Assembly: GCF_016545825.1 (NCBI RefSeq)
Contig: NC_052621.1
Span: 148,199-212,198 of the forward strand
Direction: 5' to 3'
From: Eucalyptus grandis
Taxonomy: Eukaryota; Streptophyta; Magnoliopsida; Myrtales; Myrtaceae
DNA: 64,000 bases
Part shown: one piece after another, positions 49,535 through 62,391 of the stretch
Layout: each line of letters opens with the position of its first letter
Numbering within the stretch: position 1 is the stretch's first letter
Translations under genes and position numbers: made by a program
Notes under the pieces: generated by a model
What the model saw: only the letters and a program-made list of their open reading frames with translations
Database searches by the model: none
What the model was told of the DNA's origin: nothing

Positions 49535-52500
49535 TCATCTGCTGGGCGATGGTTCTGGAGACCTTGATCTCGACCCAGAAGGTGATCTTGATGCGTCAGC
49601 AGCTGGAGATGAACTCCTCCGATCATGTGCTTCCCCTGACTCGTACCTGGATTTTCTGCAAATTGACAGTGTCATACTACAAGCATTGCATAGATCACAT
49701 ATCAACTATGGCAACCAAAACGAAACAAAAATTATTGACCCTCAGCATCAATTATAAAATCAAACAAAAACATGTCCATTAAAAGGTATACAGTCAAGAT
49801 GTTCAAAAATGTTACACAGCAGTTACAGATTCAAAATTCAACAAATGAAAAGAGAGATGAAACGAAATTAACCAGCCATTAGGAGCTTAATTGTTTTATA
49901 AGGCTAGAGGCATCTCCATCATTGTTGTCAAAGTCATGACCATAATATAGAACATTATTTTGTCACAAACAAAAAAATTTAAATGCAACATGAAATTCTT
50001 TTGAAGCGTATGATGGTTATGAATCAGGATGAATCAATTTTTGGCGAAAGGAGACTAGGGTCAATTGCCCAATTGTTTCCTATGTTTAAGTCACTTCTGT
50101 CCCACTTCTGCAGACTTCTCTTTCTTTGAGCTGTCATTCTTGATTTTCCATTGGAGATCAATTTCCTTGCAAAACTCTCAAACAACTTCACACAATTTCA
50201 ACAGTTCCGTGACCTTGACACTCCATTTTACTGTGATCCTACAAACTTTTGACCAATGACATGGGTGTTTAGTATTTTTTGCCTCATAAAACTCTCACAA
50301 TCGCAAATATCAACTCTTGATTCAGAAATCATGCATTCATGTCCACATGCTATCTCCAATGATGAATAAACCAGTGACAACCCCGCCGTAGAAGAAAGTA
50401 TATGCACTCACTGACCATCCCCACACAATCCTTGAGGCTAATCCAAGGAGGTATGTGGCAAATGAACAGCGGGACTATGTGAACAGCTATGACTCTGTAC
50501 GTCCTCTATTTTAAGAAATTCATCGCTAAATGAAATATGACCCTCCTAGGGATGCTGATGATTCACAACAAATGAAACGACAAAAGAAAATGAGTCATGG
50601 AAAATCACATATGCCAACACTAGTCCTAGTTACTGCTTGTTTCCTATTGATCCTCCTTTCAGTTTGCATAGGTTAAGAAGACATTCATCCTAACAGGAGA
50701 GTCTCAGTCCAGAGGATGATGTAACCCAGGGGAAAAGAATGAATACATTCCCTACCCATTTTCATTTCCCTTATGGTATCCATTGTCATAATCGGGAGAG
50801 AATGACCTGCCATTCCGTCCTTCGCGCTCCTGTGAAGGGGCTCGAGGCGATCTGGAGTGGTCATCAGCATGCCTTCTACTAGGTGATACAGAAGGAACCC
50901 CACGCTTTCTTGGCACAGGAGAGTATGACCTGCTAACATTATGCTTTCAATGGAGTATGTAGTAACATTTATTGCCAGAAAAACTGTTGGTTTTCTATTC
51001 TTGCTTCTCCATATGTACACATAACCTAGCTCACCAAATTGCATACCCCACTAAAAATCATGTTAGTCAACCGTACCTGGAGCGATGCCGACTCCTAGAA
51101 GCTGATGGGCGACGAGGAGATCGTGAGCGTGAACGAGAACGTCCTGCAATTTAAAACCAAGCATCACTTCTTATAAACATCGTTTTGCATATTCTACAGA
51201 TAAAAGTTCAAAATAGTCCTGCTCTACCATTTTGAATATATGAAAGATTAGTGTCTTGGTCTAAGAATATGAGATTTTGAGTAGACCAATGCTGAAGAGA
51301 TGAAAGTATCCCTTCCACACTATTTTACAATTTTCAATCATTTTTCCAAACTGAAATTTCTATAATCAAAATAAATAAGAAAGAGATAAATTAAAATTGC
51401 CATAGTGATGGAGAACCATTATGCATAAGCTAGAAAGCCTAAGAGACTCGCCAGTAATTAAAAACCCAAGAACACAATCTGGAATTCTGGACTCTAGTGA
51501 CTCAATAAAAACAAACACAGACAAGCATTTCATCTGCCCCATGTCAGCAACATAGACTCTCACAAAAGCAAACCCATATACAAACTTTCTTCCTGTTCTT
51601 TTTGGGACAAAGCCTTCGCCTCTTGAAGCAACAAAAATATTATCCCTAATAACTGGATCAGAAGTAGCAATCCATGGTAGCACTCAATAAGTAAGATACA
51701 GCTCAAATTTGAGACTTGAAATGAGAAAGACCAGTAGTTATTCATATATGTGAAATGAAAAGATAGCAACCAACTCCCAAGTTAACAAATGACACCTGCC
51801 ACCAAAGTTTATGAGCAAGTAAATAGTTCTCGCAAATATTTTAAAGAGTTCCTAGATCAACCCTTAAAAACTAAAGCATGGCATGACAATAAAGGTCAAT
51901 ACTGCTAGGACAACATATCTCATGATCTCTCATACAATATGATTCCCACTCAGAAACATGGCAATATCTTCAGACTACACAAATCTAGGCTTGTTAGGCA
52001 AATTTTAATTGGAAGATTCATCTCACCATGATTAGATCTTCCTCCATACCCTGAAGGTTCCCTGCACAATATTAAGAAAACCTTGAGACAAGCGGCCTAA
52101 CAGTGATCAAAGCTCCCTCTCACTGATAAGAACACTACCTTCTAGTTCTTCGACGCATGTCCTCTGGCCTCTTCCTACTCTCTGCAGCAACAACAACAGA
52201 TATTTTCCGCCCCGCAAAATTTTGTCCATCCATATGGTATTGAGCATCAGCAGCATCATAAGGGTCCACAAACTCCACAAAAGCAAATCCTCGAGGTTGC
52301 CTATTAAAAAGGAAAAAAAAAAAAACAAAGAAGCAGTAAGATTTGGACAAGATATGTTTAGAACGTTCGACTTAGCACAGATTATTCAAGCACCTACTAA
52401 AACGAGTGTACTAATTGTTACCTCAATGCTGTCATCTGAGTGCATGTGTCTTTTGAATCTAATAAATATCCATTTCGAACTACCAACAGATAAATGGATA

Positions 52501-54033
52501 CGCTTGCATAAAGCAGCTCGCACACCCAAGCTTATTGGCTGCGCTTTTGTTATGAATGATGTATGAAATGACACTTCAAAAGAGCAAAATGACTTCAAAA
52601 ATCTCCAGAGTTGTAAAACTAAGATGCGCTTGAATCAATGCTGCCCATACTTAAATTGTCTCTGTGAGTCTTCAATTGGTCAACAATGATCTTCTTCTGC
52701 CAAACTTCTATCGATAGTGTAATTATATGTTTCTCTTCGTTAGGAACATTCCTCATATGACAAAGAAATCAAAACTTCCCACACTTAAATTCTCTCTTCT
52801 TGCAGTCTTCAATGGGTCAAGAGTATTCTTCTGCTTCCAAACTCTACTGGTAGTATAATTCTATTTCTCTTCACTAGGAACGTTCTTCGTTTGAAATCAT
52901 CTTCTAAAGCCGTCAAGAACGAATTTGAAAGGCAATGACAGATCCTCCGTTAAATGTAGGCTTTCACCCTGTTTTAACTTCAAACTAACAAACCCTGATA
53001 AACCAGTCAAAGTGGGAACTATGAGAGAAACAGAAAAGCCATGAGAATATTGCTATGTGCCAACACGTAGCATGGCTCGCCCCAAAAAAAAGGGGGTCAT
53101 CTTAGAGCTCTATATTGCCTTGATTAGACAGAGATCTAAACATTTAAGCGCGATAGTTTGCGCAAATGTACCATTCAAATGCAGAGTCTGAACCATCGCG
53201 CTACATCTATAAGTCTACATTTTAAAGTGTGAAGAGAAGACTATTAATAATCTTTCAAATGCCAAAAAGGTTATGGTAGCTGGGTAGTAGCATGTTTGGC
53301 ACATAAAAGTTCATTAAGAAATCCATATCGTACATTGGCATTATCACTTTTATATGTTTGAGATACGCAATCTGATTGAACCAGATACTGCTTCACTTAA
53401 ATTTTTTTACTTATGATGAGATAAATCATTGGATCTAACAGCATACAGACGCAGTTACAGACCATAAACTTCCCCATCATGTACCTAAGAGTTCCATTCT
53501 GCTATTGTTTTTGTTCTTGTTCAGTCTAAGTGTTCCAGGTCCAACCCGTTAACAGCAAGCACAAGCAGTATAAATTAAAGATACAAATAACAGAAGCTTG
53601 CAATCAGAAAAATAAGTATTTCAACCAGGACAACTACCTACCCTGTATAGTAGTCCCTTGGCAGATAAATATCCCTAACAAGTCCAAATCTCTCGAAGGG
53701 AATCCTGAGTTCTTCCGCCCTGCAAGCAATCACCAGTAAAAGGGGGCAAGAAAAAACCCTTTACAAAGAAAACTAAAAAAACCCGTGAATCGCACATTTC
53801 CCAAGAGCTCAGGCAAAACAGCATAAGAGAGAAATTCCATGACTAGACAGAGACCTGCAGTCCAGAGGAATGTTGCGAACCAAGAGGCTCCCATGCGACC
53901 GCTCCCGCTCTTTGTGCCTCCCATAGCCGCCAGGCCCACCGCCACCATATCCCCGCCGAGGAGGAGGACTCCTCTCTCGGCCCCCGTATCCTCGTCTCGG
54001 CGGACTATAGTACGGTGGACTGTACCTCCTCAT
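49535..54033 (-). CDS. SCL30: Serine/arginine-rich SC35-like splicing factor, SCL30 type, seven exons
   Basis: Minus-strand exons: 54033-53855, 53719-53642, 52300-52139, 52061-52027, 51143-51077, 50929-50756, 49655-49535; all GT-AG. They join to exactly 272 codons (271 aa). The N-terminal extension is MRRYSPPYYSPPRRGYGGRE with further Gly/Arg/Pro, the hallmark of plant SCL proteins. The RRM spans about residues 48-125, with RNP2 SLLVRNI (49-55) and RNP1 RGFAFVEF (89-96). The RS tail includes GRSRSRSRSPRRPSASRSRH and ends SRSRSPEPSPSR. The protein acts in the nucleus in splice-site choice. Plant SR genes often regulate themselves through alternative splicing of a long intron within the RRM-coding part. 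Here intron 2 (53,641-52,301, 1.34 kb) splits the RRM and is the longest, so it is the candidate site; no transcript evidence is available. Confidence 0.95.
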
Positions 54034-54800
54034 CGTGCAGCCTAAAACAATCCCAAGCAAAGAAAGAAAACAAAACCCCAGAACGAAAATCAATCCAACA
54101 ATCCCGAGGGTTCAAATCCGCGTTTGGCTGCTCCACTGAAAGCACGAAAACCCCAGCAGAGACGCAGCTGAATGGTCATCAATGTAGGTGCAAACGCGAC
54201 GAAAAACCCAGGAAATCAGGTACGTGCTTCGCACTTCAGCACATCGAGCAGGCAAAAAACTCGCAGCTTCCATTTCCCATATCGATAAAAAAAAAATAAT
54301 AATAAGCCCAAAAACCCCAAAAGAGAGAGAGAGAGAGAGAGAGAGAATCCGACAAGAATCGCAGCAAAGAAATCAAGGCACGTCGGGGAGACGAATAGAA
54401 GGAGAAACTACATGCATTCCAGCAACAATCACCGCCATCGTCATCGTTATCGCCAAAACCAGAGGCGATCTCAAACGCCTCCGAACGGCTGCGAATCTGG
54501 AGAGACTTACTGGACCGAAGAAAAGAAGAGAAGGAAGGAGAAACCCGACCTCTGACCTCGACCTCCCGAAGCTTCCTCCTCCTCCTCCGCCCCTCCTGCG
54601 AGATTGCTTCGGTTCGATCTGTTCAAAACAGCCTCGACGACGAACTGGGAAAAGTGCAGAGCTCGCTTGTTCCCCCCCACCACTCAAGTCGTATATAGAA
54701 GCCCTAGAAATGGGTCAACGAGTCAACGGGGGGCCGTCGACTTGACTTGTGACCGGGCCTTCTTTTAGATGGAGTGTTTGGGCCCATGTTGTTTTTTTAT
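54034..54800 (-). promoter_or_regulatory. 5' leader and promoter region of the SCL30-like gene
   Basis: The minus strand upstream of the start codon carries a (CT)n tract (54,323-54,347) and pyrimidine-rich leader sequence. A TATA-like CTATATAC lies at about 54,692-54,699. Further upstream are GGGCCC and AGGCCC motifs at 54,745-54,776, which resemble site II (TGGGCY) elements common in plant housekeeping promoters. The transcription start is inferred only. Confidence 0.5.
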
Positions 54801-55573
54801 GAAATTAAAACCTTTTGATTCTCCAGAAAAGTTTCGCCTATTGTTAATTCATTTATGATTAATTCCACCGAAAATTTCAAAGTAATGCATTCATGCCACA
54901 GTTACCCCCAAGTTAATAGTTGTGTGACGAGAAATACTAAAATTGATATACCCGTATTACATTTACGTAAATTAATTTTTGTGTCGCAAAAATCGAAAAT
55001 TGTTACATCAATAACAAATTTATTTTCCATTAACTTCTATACAATGTCTCTTCAAATTGCAGACATGGAAGCATACACGACAAACAATTTGGATGATCGG
55101 CTTGTGGCCTGAATTTTATGCTGAAATTTAACATAAATGGATCTTCTAAATTACATTGTTTTAAGGAAGATGGATTTGGAGAAATTGAATCAAGATTGGG
55201 AAATCTAAATCTATCAATTTTTCACTAAAATTTGGATAAAATTCTCTTGGACATATTGGTTTAGGATTTTTTGAGATCCGAAAATTACTTTAAGGTAAAT
55301 GTGATACGAATTTATCTATTTGGAATTTTTTGTAATATGAGAATTAATTAAAGTTAAATGCAGTATAACGGTGCCAATTTGAGAATTTTGTGATGTCAAC
55401 TCTGTTATTGGAACATGAAGGCTGTCTTCAAACTAGCCTTTCTTTTTTAATATAGGTAACAATAAGGAACATTGTTACATCATTGATAGATATTGCCAAA
55501 ACTTCTTTATAGGAATAGCCAATGTGTGATAGAAGACAACATCACTAATGGTAAGGCATGCCGTTATCTAAGT
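54801..55573. other. AT-rich intergenic DNA, no gene recognised
   Basis: Only an 85-codon open frame at 54,855-55,112 and shorter ones are present; none has a known motif. Confidence 0.5.
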
Positions 55574-56292
55574 AACACCGACACCGACACTGACATGCGA
55601 CATGACACGACACGCCAACACGTTATTTCTCAAAAAATAGAGAATTTCGACGTGTTAGGACACGTTGTATATTATATAAATATTTTATATATTATTTTTA
55701 TGATTATTTCAACCAAATTAATCGATCCAAATTCACAAATAAATAAATAAATAAAATTCTATAATAAATTTATACTAAAAACATTAATCCACCATTTATC
55801 AATATCCGTCATTGTTTCAATTTGACAAATTCAACTCCATTTCAATAAATTCATAAAACTTGGAAAGAAAAAAAAAAAGTAATTCACATTCTAGACTTGC
55901 GTATCAAATGTGTTGAAAAAAAAAACTTGGGGGTAAATTGTGATCACGGAAAGTGAAAATAAAAGAGAAGAGAAGAAAATATTAGGTTTTTCTTCTTTCT
56001 AATTTGTTATTTTTATTATTGATTTTTATTTTTTCACATATATATTTTAACCCTCCATTTATTGAAAAATTTTAAAATTGACCTCGCATGTCGAAATCGT
56101 GTGTGGAAAACTTGCATGTCGGAATTTCAACTCAAGTGTCAAAAAGTGTCGAAAAAATTGACCAAGTGTCGAATTTTCTGGCACGTGTTGACCAAGTATT
56201 AGAGAAGTGTTCAAGAGTGTCAAAAAGTGTCGGACACGTGTCGAAGTGTTCAACACGACACAAAGGCTCCCGAAGAGTGTCGGTGCTTCCTA
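55574..56292. mobile_element. MITE-like element with CACCGACAC terminal inverted repeats
   Basis: The left edge AACACCGACACCGACACTG is answered at the right by AGTGTCGGTGCTTCC, whose reverse complement is GGAAGCACCGACACT. GTGTCG/CGACAC words are dense near both ends and sparse in the AT-rich middle. It looks like a non-autonomous DNA transposon of a kind common in plant genomes, with subterminal repeats. Exact termini and target-site duplication were not resolved. Confidence 0.5.
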
Positions 56293-56832
56293 GACCGTCA
56301 CCGCGGCTAGCATGTAGAGACGTTAAATTTATGAAAAAGGAAATATACGATTCAAAAGGCACTGTGCAATGAGGAAAGCGGGACGCATCATATGGCATAA
56401 TGTAAAGTATGCTGGTGAATCAAAAGGGGAACGAGGGAATAACCGTAAACTCACGCAACTCAGTCGAGAATTTGATCCTATGTGAGTTAGGCCAAGCAAT
56501 CAAGCAGACTTTTTACCAAAAAGAATTTCATAACAAAGGAAAGCAAAGGATCCCCCTGGTTTGGCATATTCCACGAAGAAATCTTCTTGGAATGAAATTA
56601 AATAAATTAACGTTGTCAAATCAGAAAGGAAATCATCTTGTTTGGTTGCCTTTTATTTTAAATAAGGGAAAAACAATCAGCGTTTTGAAATTGCTGCAAT
56701 ATTTCGACCAAAAAATAGATAAATTGTTGCAATATTGAATAGAATGGCATCACTGTTTACCTAATACTTCTCTTCCTTAGATACCACCCCCATGCCCAAA
56801 ACCCACTTTTGGCTTTGCTCAACCATTTCTCG
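56293..56832. other. Intergenic DNA with an unassigned 109-codon frame
   Basis: The frame at 56,409-56,738 (+) has no recognisable domain, no splice partner and an AT-rich codon mix. I do not support it as a gene. Confidence 0.45.
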
Positions 56833-57873
56833 GAATTCCGAAAACACCCCCAATATTGAGTGCCATGCTAGGATACCAAAACAATTCGTAGGACAAAATA
56901 GTAAATGCGACAATGCCGCCTTTCAAAGCAAACTCTCCTCCATTTAATTCAATACATCTAAAGTAAATGGAGGTGCTCTCATTGTGCATACTGTGCATAC
57001 TTTACGTCAATTATAGAGTCATGTGTTGTAGTAATTATACTACAAAGATGATATTGTAGTTCCTCTAATCACTTTCCGTTATTTAATCTGAATCATTGCA
57101 TTTATTTAATTTTCTTTCATATGTGTCATCTCGTCATGTCGTTCTCCTCCTACTTATAATGATTCTCCTATTATTGAACTAAATAAAGTTAGCAAATAGA
57201 ATTTATAATATAACTTTAAAAATAATTGCACTAAATGTACATGTGAAATAGTACATATTAATTACATGTAATCCAAAAAGAAAAAATTGCGAAGTTGTAT
57301 GTATATGTTGGGAATAACGGATCCCGAAAAACCGGATTCGACACTAAATCGAATTCCGAAAACACCCCCCAATATTGAGTGCCATGCTAGGATACCAAAA
57401 CAATTCGTAGGACAAAATAGTAAATGCGACAATGCCGCCTTTCAAAGCAAACTCTCCTCCATTTAATTCAATACATCTAAAGTAAATGGAGCTGCTCTCA
57501 TTGTGCATACTGTGCATACTTTACGTCAATTATAGAGTCATGTGTTGTAGTAATTATACTACAAAGATGATATTGTAGTTCCTCTAATCACTTTCCGTTA
57601 TTTAATCTGAATCATTGCATTTATTTAATTTTCTTTCATATGTGTCATCTCGTCATGTCGTTCTCCTCCTACTTATAATGATTCTCCTATTATTGAACTA
57701 AATAAATTTAGCAAATAGAATTTATAATATAACTTTAAAAATAATTGCACTAAATGTACATGTGAAATAGTACATATTAATTACATGTAATCCAAAAAGA
57801 AAAAATTGCGAAGTTGTATGTATATGTTGGGAATAACGGATCCCCGAAAAACCGGATTCGACACTAAATCGAA
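56833..57873. repeat. Recent ~519-bp tandem duplication including an LTR tip
   Basis: Copy 1 is 56,833-57,353 and copy 2 is 57,354-57,873. The copies differ at only a handful of sites (for example a C run of 5 versus 6, GGAGGTGC versus GGAGCTGC, AAAGTTAGC versus AAATTTAGC). Each copy ends with TGTTGGGAATAACGG and about 33 further bases, the terminal part of the adjacent copia LTR. The junction shows GAA microhomology, since both CGGAATTCCG and TCGAACCCC meet there. Confidence 0.93.
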
Positions 57874-59211
57874 CCCCTAAAGCAATGCGGAAGACGAAGC
57901 CCGGGAAAAATACGTATCACCGATCGTAAAGTACACCACGGATTCGAGCGTACCTTGTTAGCCACAGATTAGACACCGACGCCGATAAGAGGAAGAGAGT
58001 CTGGCCCTGTTCGATCCGATGACGCCTTGAAGGGAAGAAAAAATGCTTACTATTTTTCTTTTCTTTTTGGAGAGAGAGAGAGAGCGCTCGGGAGAAGACA
58101 TACGTACGTTATTTCCAAAGAGGTGTCTTCTCCCTCTTTCTCATCCCTTTTATACGTCCCTCCATCCACGGGCCCTATTCCTGTGGGCCGGGCTTTTGGG
58201 CCCAACATGGGCGGACGGGCCTTAAGCCCATCACTAATAAAACCATCATCTCCCACTCGCACATGGTGGGCTGAACAGAATTCTCTTTACCTCTCTTCAA
58301 CATTCATACCGGTGAATAATTCGTGCGACCAGCATACTTTGAGAGCTCGTTGCCATACATCTGTTAGGAATATATAGCAGCTCATAATGGGCATCACACT
58401 CCGAGTAGATTTAGTATGCAGCACCCTAGATCGATTGATCACATTTATATCTCTCTTGATCTCTTTTAAACAAATAATATATATATATATATATATATTG
58501 TATTCACAATTATGATTATCACAAAGACAGTCATAATTGGTTAACCGGTGAATACAAAAACTACAATGTGATTCTCCAAATTCGATCTTCATCTTCCCTT
58601 CAAACTCTCAATTTCAGTTTAGCTTGCTTTTCTAGAAATGCCCCATTAGATCGAATCAACTCATGACCATTGGCAACATCCTAAGATAGCAAACACTAAA
58701 TAGAAATCTTGAGAATAAGTAAGAGTCATGATGGGACTAAAAAATTAAGGAACTCTTTTCCTCAAGAGTCTCACACAACATAAAAGTTGAGATCAAACTT
58801 TTGCCACTCTTATTGGTCGTTTCATGCATACGTAGTATGAAATACGTATTACGGTATTAACTTCTTTCCCATGGAGTGTATGTCTACACCTTCAATACCG
58901 TACAGATGATAGTTCAAACATACCCAATGTCTAACTTGAGTTCACGTATCTACTCACTCACAAAATTCATCAGAACTCACATCTGGCATCATAGACAGAT
59001 AAAGTAAAATATGTAGGGTATTTTACTTTCGAACATAGTAAGTATTATGCCATCATCTTAACACCCAGTTAAGGCGACATACGTATTTTAAGCTTGAGCT
59101 CTCAATTATCACCTAGATAATAAGCTTAAAAACAGTCTCATCTCTATTTATCACACAGTAAATAGAGGCGATTACCCGTGTGAGTGGGCTAATCTTATAT
59201 ATGTCCGACAT
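57825..59211 (-). repeat. 3' LTR of the minus-strand copia element
   Basis: Read on the minus strand it starts TGTCGGACATATATAAG at 59,211, after a purine-rich tract (AAGTTAAGAAAGTA), and ends GTTATTCCCAACA at 57,825, about 1,387 bp with TGT...ACA ends. A TATA box, TATAAAA, is at 58,154-58,148, with TGGGCCC and AGGGCCCGTGG motifs upstream. An AT-rich block with an (AT)n run (58,408-58,715) is not found in the other copy. Confidence 0.85.
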
Positions 59212-59342
59212 ACTTTCTTAACTTAAAATAATGCACTGAGCATTAAGATGCATAAAGATCAAACAAAAATTCATAGGCATTAATGATGAAAAACACAAAT
59301 TCATCAAATGTGAACGCTTCAGGGAAATTACAATCCAGTACA

Positions 59343-60360
59343 TCAGACTCTACGCAATCCTAGAGATTTCACATGGCCACAAAACACATCTCTAGGTATT
59401 GGCTTTGTTATAGGATCTGCTACCATTCTATGCATAGATATGTACTGTAAGTTCACATCATTTCGTGCAACCATATTTTTGACAAAATTATACTTGGTAT
59501 CTATATGTTTGGTCTTGCCATGATATTTTGGATCTTTGGTGTACGCTTTTGCTGCTTGGCTATCACAGTTAACCAACAATGAATCTGCAGCACTTCAAAT
59601 AACACCTAAATAATCCAATAATCTCTTAAGCCAAACATCTTCTTTTATTCTCTGCTGATAATGCCACGAACTCGGTTTCCATCGTGGATAAGGCTATACA
59701 CTTTTGTTTCTTACTACTCCAACATATGGTGCCATTATTCGGTAAGAAAACAAACCTAGAGGTAGATTTTCTTTCATCTAAATCTCCTCTCCAATCAACA
59801 TCAGAATAGCCTTTGAGTTGCAGATCATTTCCATAATAACTCAACGTATAATCAGCAGTTCCCTTTTAGATACCTTAGTATTCTCTTAACGGCTTTCCAA
59901 CGTGCTTGACCTGGGTTGGATTGGTATCTACTCACCATTCCAACTGCATAACATATGTCAAGTCTTGTACACATCATAGCGTACATCAAGCTCCCAACGG
60001 CACTAGCATAAGGAACATATTTAGTTTGTTCCTTCTTTTGTGAGTCATTGGACACAGTCTATGGCTCAATCCTTCACCTTTTGCAATAGGAGTGTCTATG
60101 GGTTTACAATCCCATATCCTTCAATTCAAAGTTGAAAGACAACCAACTCTTGACTTTATTAACAAACTCCATTTTACTTCCGACAATTAGTATATCATCA
60201 ACATATAATGATATGATTACAAATTGATCATTGGATCTTTTGATATATATATATAATGATCCTCATCTATCATTGTAAAGTCATATGCCATTATGGCATT
60301 ATGAAAACGTATATACCATTGTCTTGACGACTGCTTAAGGACATATATCAACCCCCAAAG
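59343..60360 (-). pseudogene. pol: copia RNase H and C-terminal reverse transcriptase, broken
   Basis: Pieces in order: the catalytic SLYVDDILIV at about 60,210-60,180; YVPYASAVGSLMYAMMCTRL and QSNPGQARWKAVKRILRYL (60,055-59,852); the RNase H part CWSSKKQKCIALSTMETEF (59,844-59,626); and SQAAKAYTKDPKYHGKTKHI ending in HVKSLGLRRV (59,579-59,343). The frame changes between pieces. Confidence 0.85.
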
Positions 60361-60690
60361 TCAACATACATTTTCTTTTTGGCCTTTCACTATGAAAACA
60401 ACAGGTTGTTCCATATATATTTCTTCTTCTAATTCTCCATTGAGGAAAGCAGTCTTTACATCCATTTGATGTAACTCAAGATCCATACTAGCCACTATTG
60501 CTAGAATAATGCGACTCGAGGTAAATCTCACTACAGGAGAAAACGTATCTTCATAATCAATCCATTCCTGTTGATTATACCCATTCGCTACAAGGCGAGC
60601 CTTATGCCTTTCTATCGAGCCATCAGCCTTTCGCTTTATTTTGAGAACCCACTTGTTCCCAATAGCTCTGCGTCCCTTTTGGAAAATCAA
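60361..60690 (-). pseudogene. pol: copia reverse transcriptase, N-terminal part
   Basis: The 109-codon open piece includes NKWVLKIKRKADGSIERHK, YEDTFSPVVRFTSSRIILA and MDVKTAFLNGELEEEIYMEQ, with the first catalytic aspartate in MDVKTAFL. It is better preserved than the plus-strand copy, where the equivalent of YEDTFSPVV is disrupted. Confidence 0.85.
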
Positions 60691-60748
60691 CTAGTTCCCA
60701 GACTTGGTTTGATTTCATTGACTCCATTTCCTCTTTCATTGCATAAAT

Positions 60749-61225
60749 CTATTTTTCCTTACTAGGGCAATTCAGAGCCTCATTAATATTTCTTGGCTCA
60801 TCCTCATCTTGTGGAGCAATCATAAAAGTTTCCCTTTCAATGTCAAAACGTCGACGGGGAATACTTTGGCGACTTGTTCGCTGTATGGGAGATTGTACAC
60901 TTAGCACATCATTTCCCATTATGCTCCCACTCGGATTAGATAATGGCGATATCATCTCATCATGTGGTTGTAATTGAGAATGAGTTGAATTCAATTCATC
61001 ACTTCTCATATTACTCCCACTTGGACGAACTCCACTAATATCATTATTTTGATCCAAGGTTTCAAATAGGAAGTAATATTCCCCTATTTCGCCCCTCTTA
61101 GGAAATTCATCCACTAAGGATGTGACATCCCGTGATTCAAATTCAGTTATACTCACACTTTCCTGCTCACCTATGAACACATACCCTTTCGAGTGTTCGG
61201 AGTAATTAAAATACTCTTCTTTCAT
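60749..61225 (-). pseudogene. pol: copia linker between integrase and reverse transcriptase
   Basis: The 158-codon piece contains SKGYVFIGEQESVSITEFES, low-complexity hydrophilic sequence, and RRRFDIERETFMIAPQDEDE leading into the start of the reverse transcriptase (NINEALNCPSKEK). It corresponds to the variable region after the integrase core in copia polyproteins. Confidence 0.75.
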
Positions 61226-62007
61226 CTTGGACTCAATTTCCCAATCTTGTGAAAGGACTTATGAGTATAGGCAGCATAACCCCATGGCTTAAGAAAACTT
61301 AAGTTAGGTTTTCTACCTGTCCATAACTCATATGGAGTGGAAGTAATTGATTTGGAAGGCACCCGGTTAAGTATATAGGCAGCAATTAACAACGCATCAC
61401 TCCAAAAAGTGATATGTAAGTTAGCATGCGCCATCATGGACCCAACCATTCCAGTAGGGTTTTGTTTCTTCTCTCTGCAACACCATTTTGTTGAGGAGTA
61501 TATGGAATAGACAACTGTATTTCTATTCCTTTTCATCACATTATTTTTGAACTCATCGGATAAATATTCTCGACCTCGATCGGATCTAAATACTTTTATT
61601 TTCTCGTCTAATTGATTTTCTACCAAGTTCATAAACCTTTTGAAACAACTTATTGCTTCAGATTTATGAGAAATCAAATAGACATATCCGAATCGAGTAT
61701 AATCATCTATAAAAGTGATGAAATAAACAACTACATGCCTTCCTCTCACATTCATTGAACCACAGACGTTAGAATGGATTAAATGCAAAGGAAATTCAGC
61801 TCTTTTATCTTTTCCAAATGGTTTCCTTGTCGTTTTCCCTACTAGGCAATGCTCACATATGGGTAAATCGACTTTTTCAATGTTCCCCAACAAGCCCTCT
61901 TTGGCTAGTCTATTCAAACGTTGTTGGCCAATATGACCAAGTCTAGCATGCCACATAATCACATCATTATCATATAAAGTAGAAGACGTGAAACAAGGGA
62001 ATAACAA
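61222..62007 (-). pseudogene. pol: copia pre-integrase and integrase region
   Basis: The 261-codon piece has the pre-integrase motif HARLGHIGQQRLNRLAKEG with CEHCLVGK. The integrase core has HSNVCGSM, FRSDRGREYLSDEF and later LWTGRKPNLSFLKPWGYAAY. In copia integrases the first catalytic aspartate lies in an HSDVCG-type motif; here it reads Asn. The third-residue region (61,530-61,450) is shifted out of the usual frame. This enzyme would therefore be inactive on two counts. Confidence 0.85.
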
Positions 62008-62391
62008 ATATTGACATCACCACAGTCAACATTTAGTACAATAAAACCATCCAGAAAGTGACCACAATCATAGTAGTTTGTATCTAAATACAAATCTACA
62101 CCGTTATTATGGAAGTTCACACTAAAACCAAGCTTAACCAACATCAAAACAGACACTTAAATTTCGACGAATCTCCAGAGCATATAGAACATCATGTAGG
62201 AACAAGGTGCGCCCACCACACATGTTCAGTTGGTAGGTGCCAATCCCTTTAACTTCAGCTCTGGAGTTGTTTCCCACATAGATCCACTTAGTTCCAGTTG
62301 GTACTCGTCAAAATTCCATGAAGGATTCTCTATCCTTCGCTACATGGTCTGTCGCTCCTGAATCTACAGTCCACAAAGGATTGGATTCAGT

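Noticed and set aside
54188..54745. 185-codon plus-strand frame upstream of the SCL30-like gene
   Set aside because: It lies antisense to the leader and promoter of that gene, is biased by purine-rich simple sequence and shows no domain.
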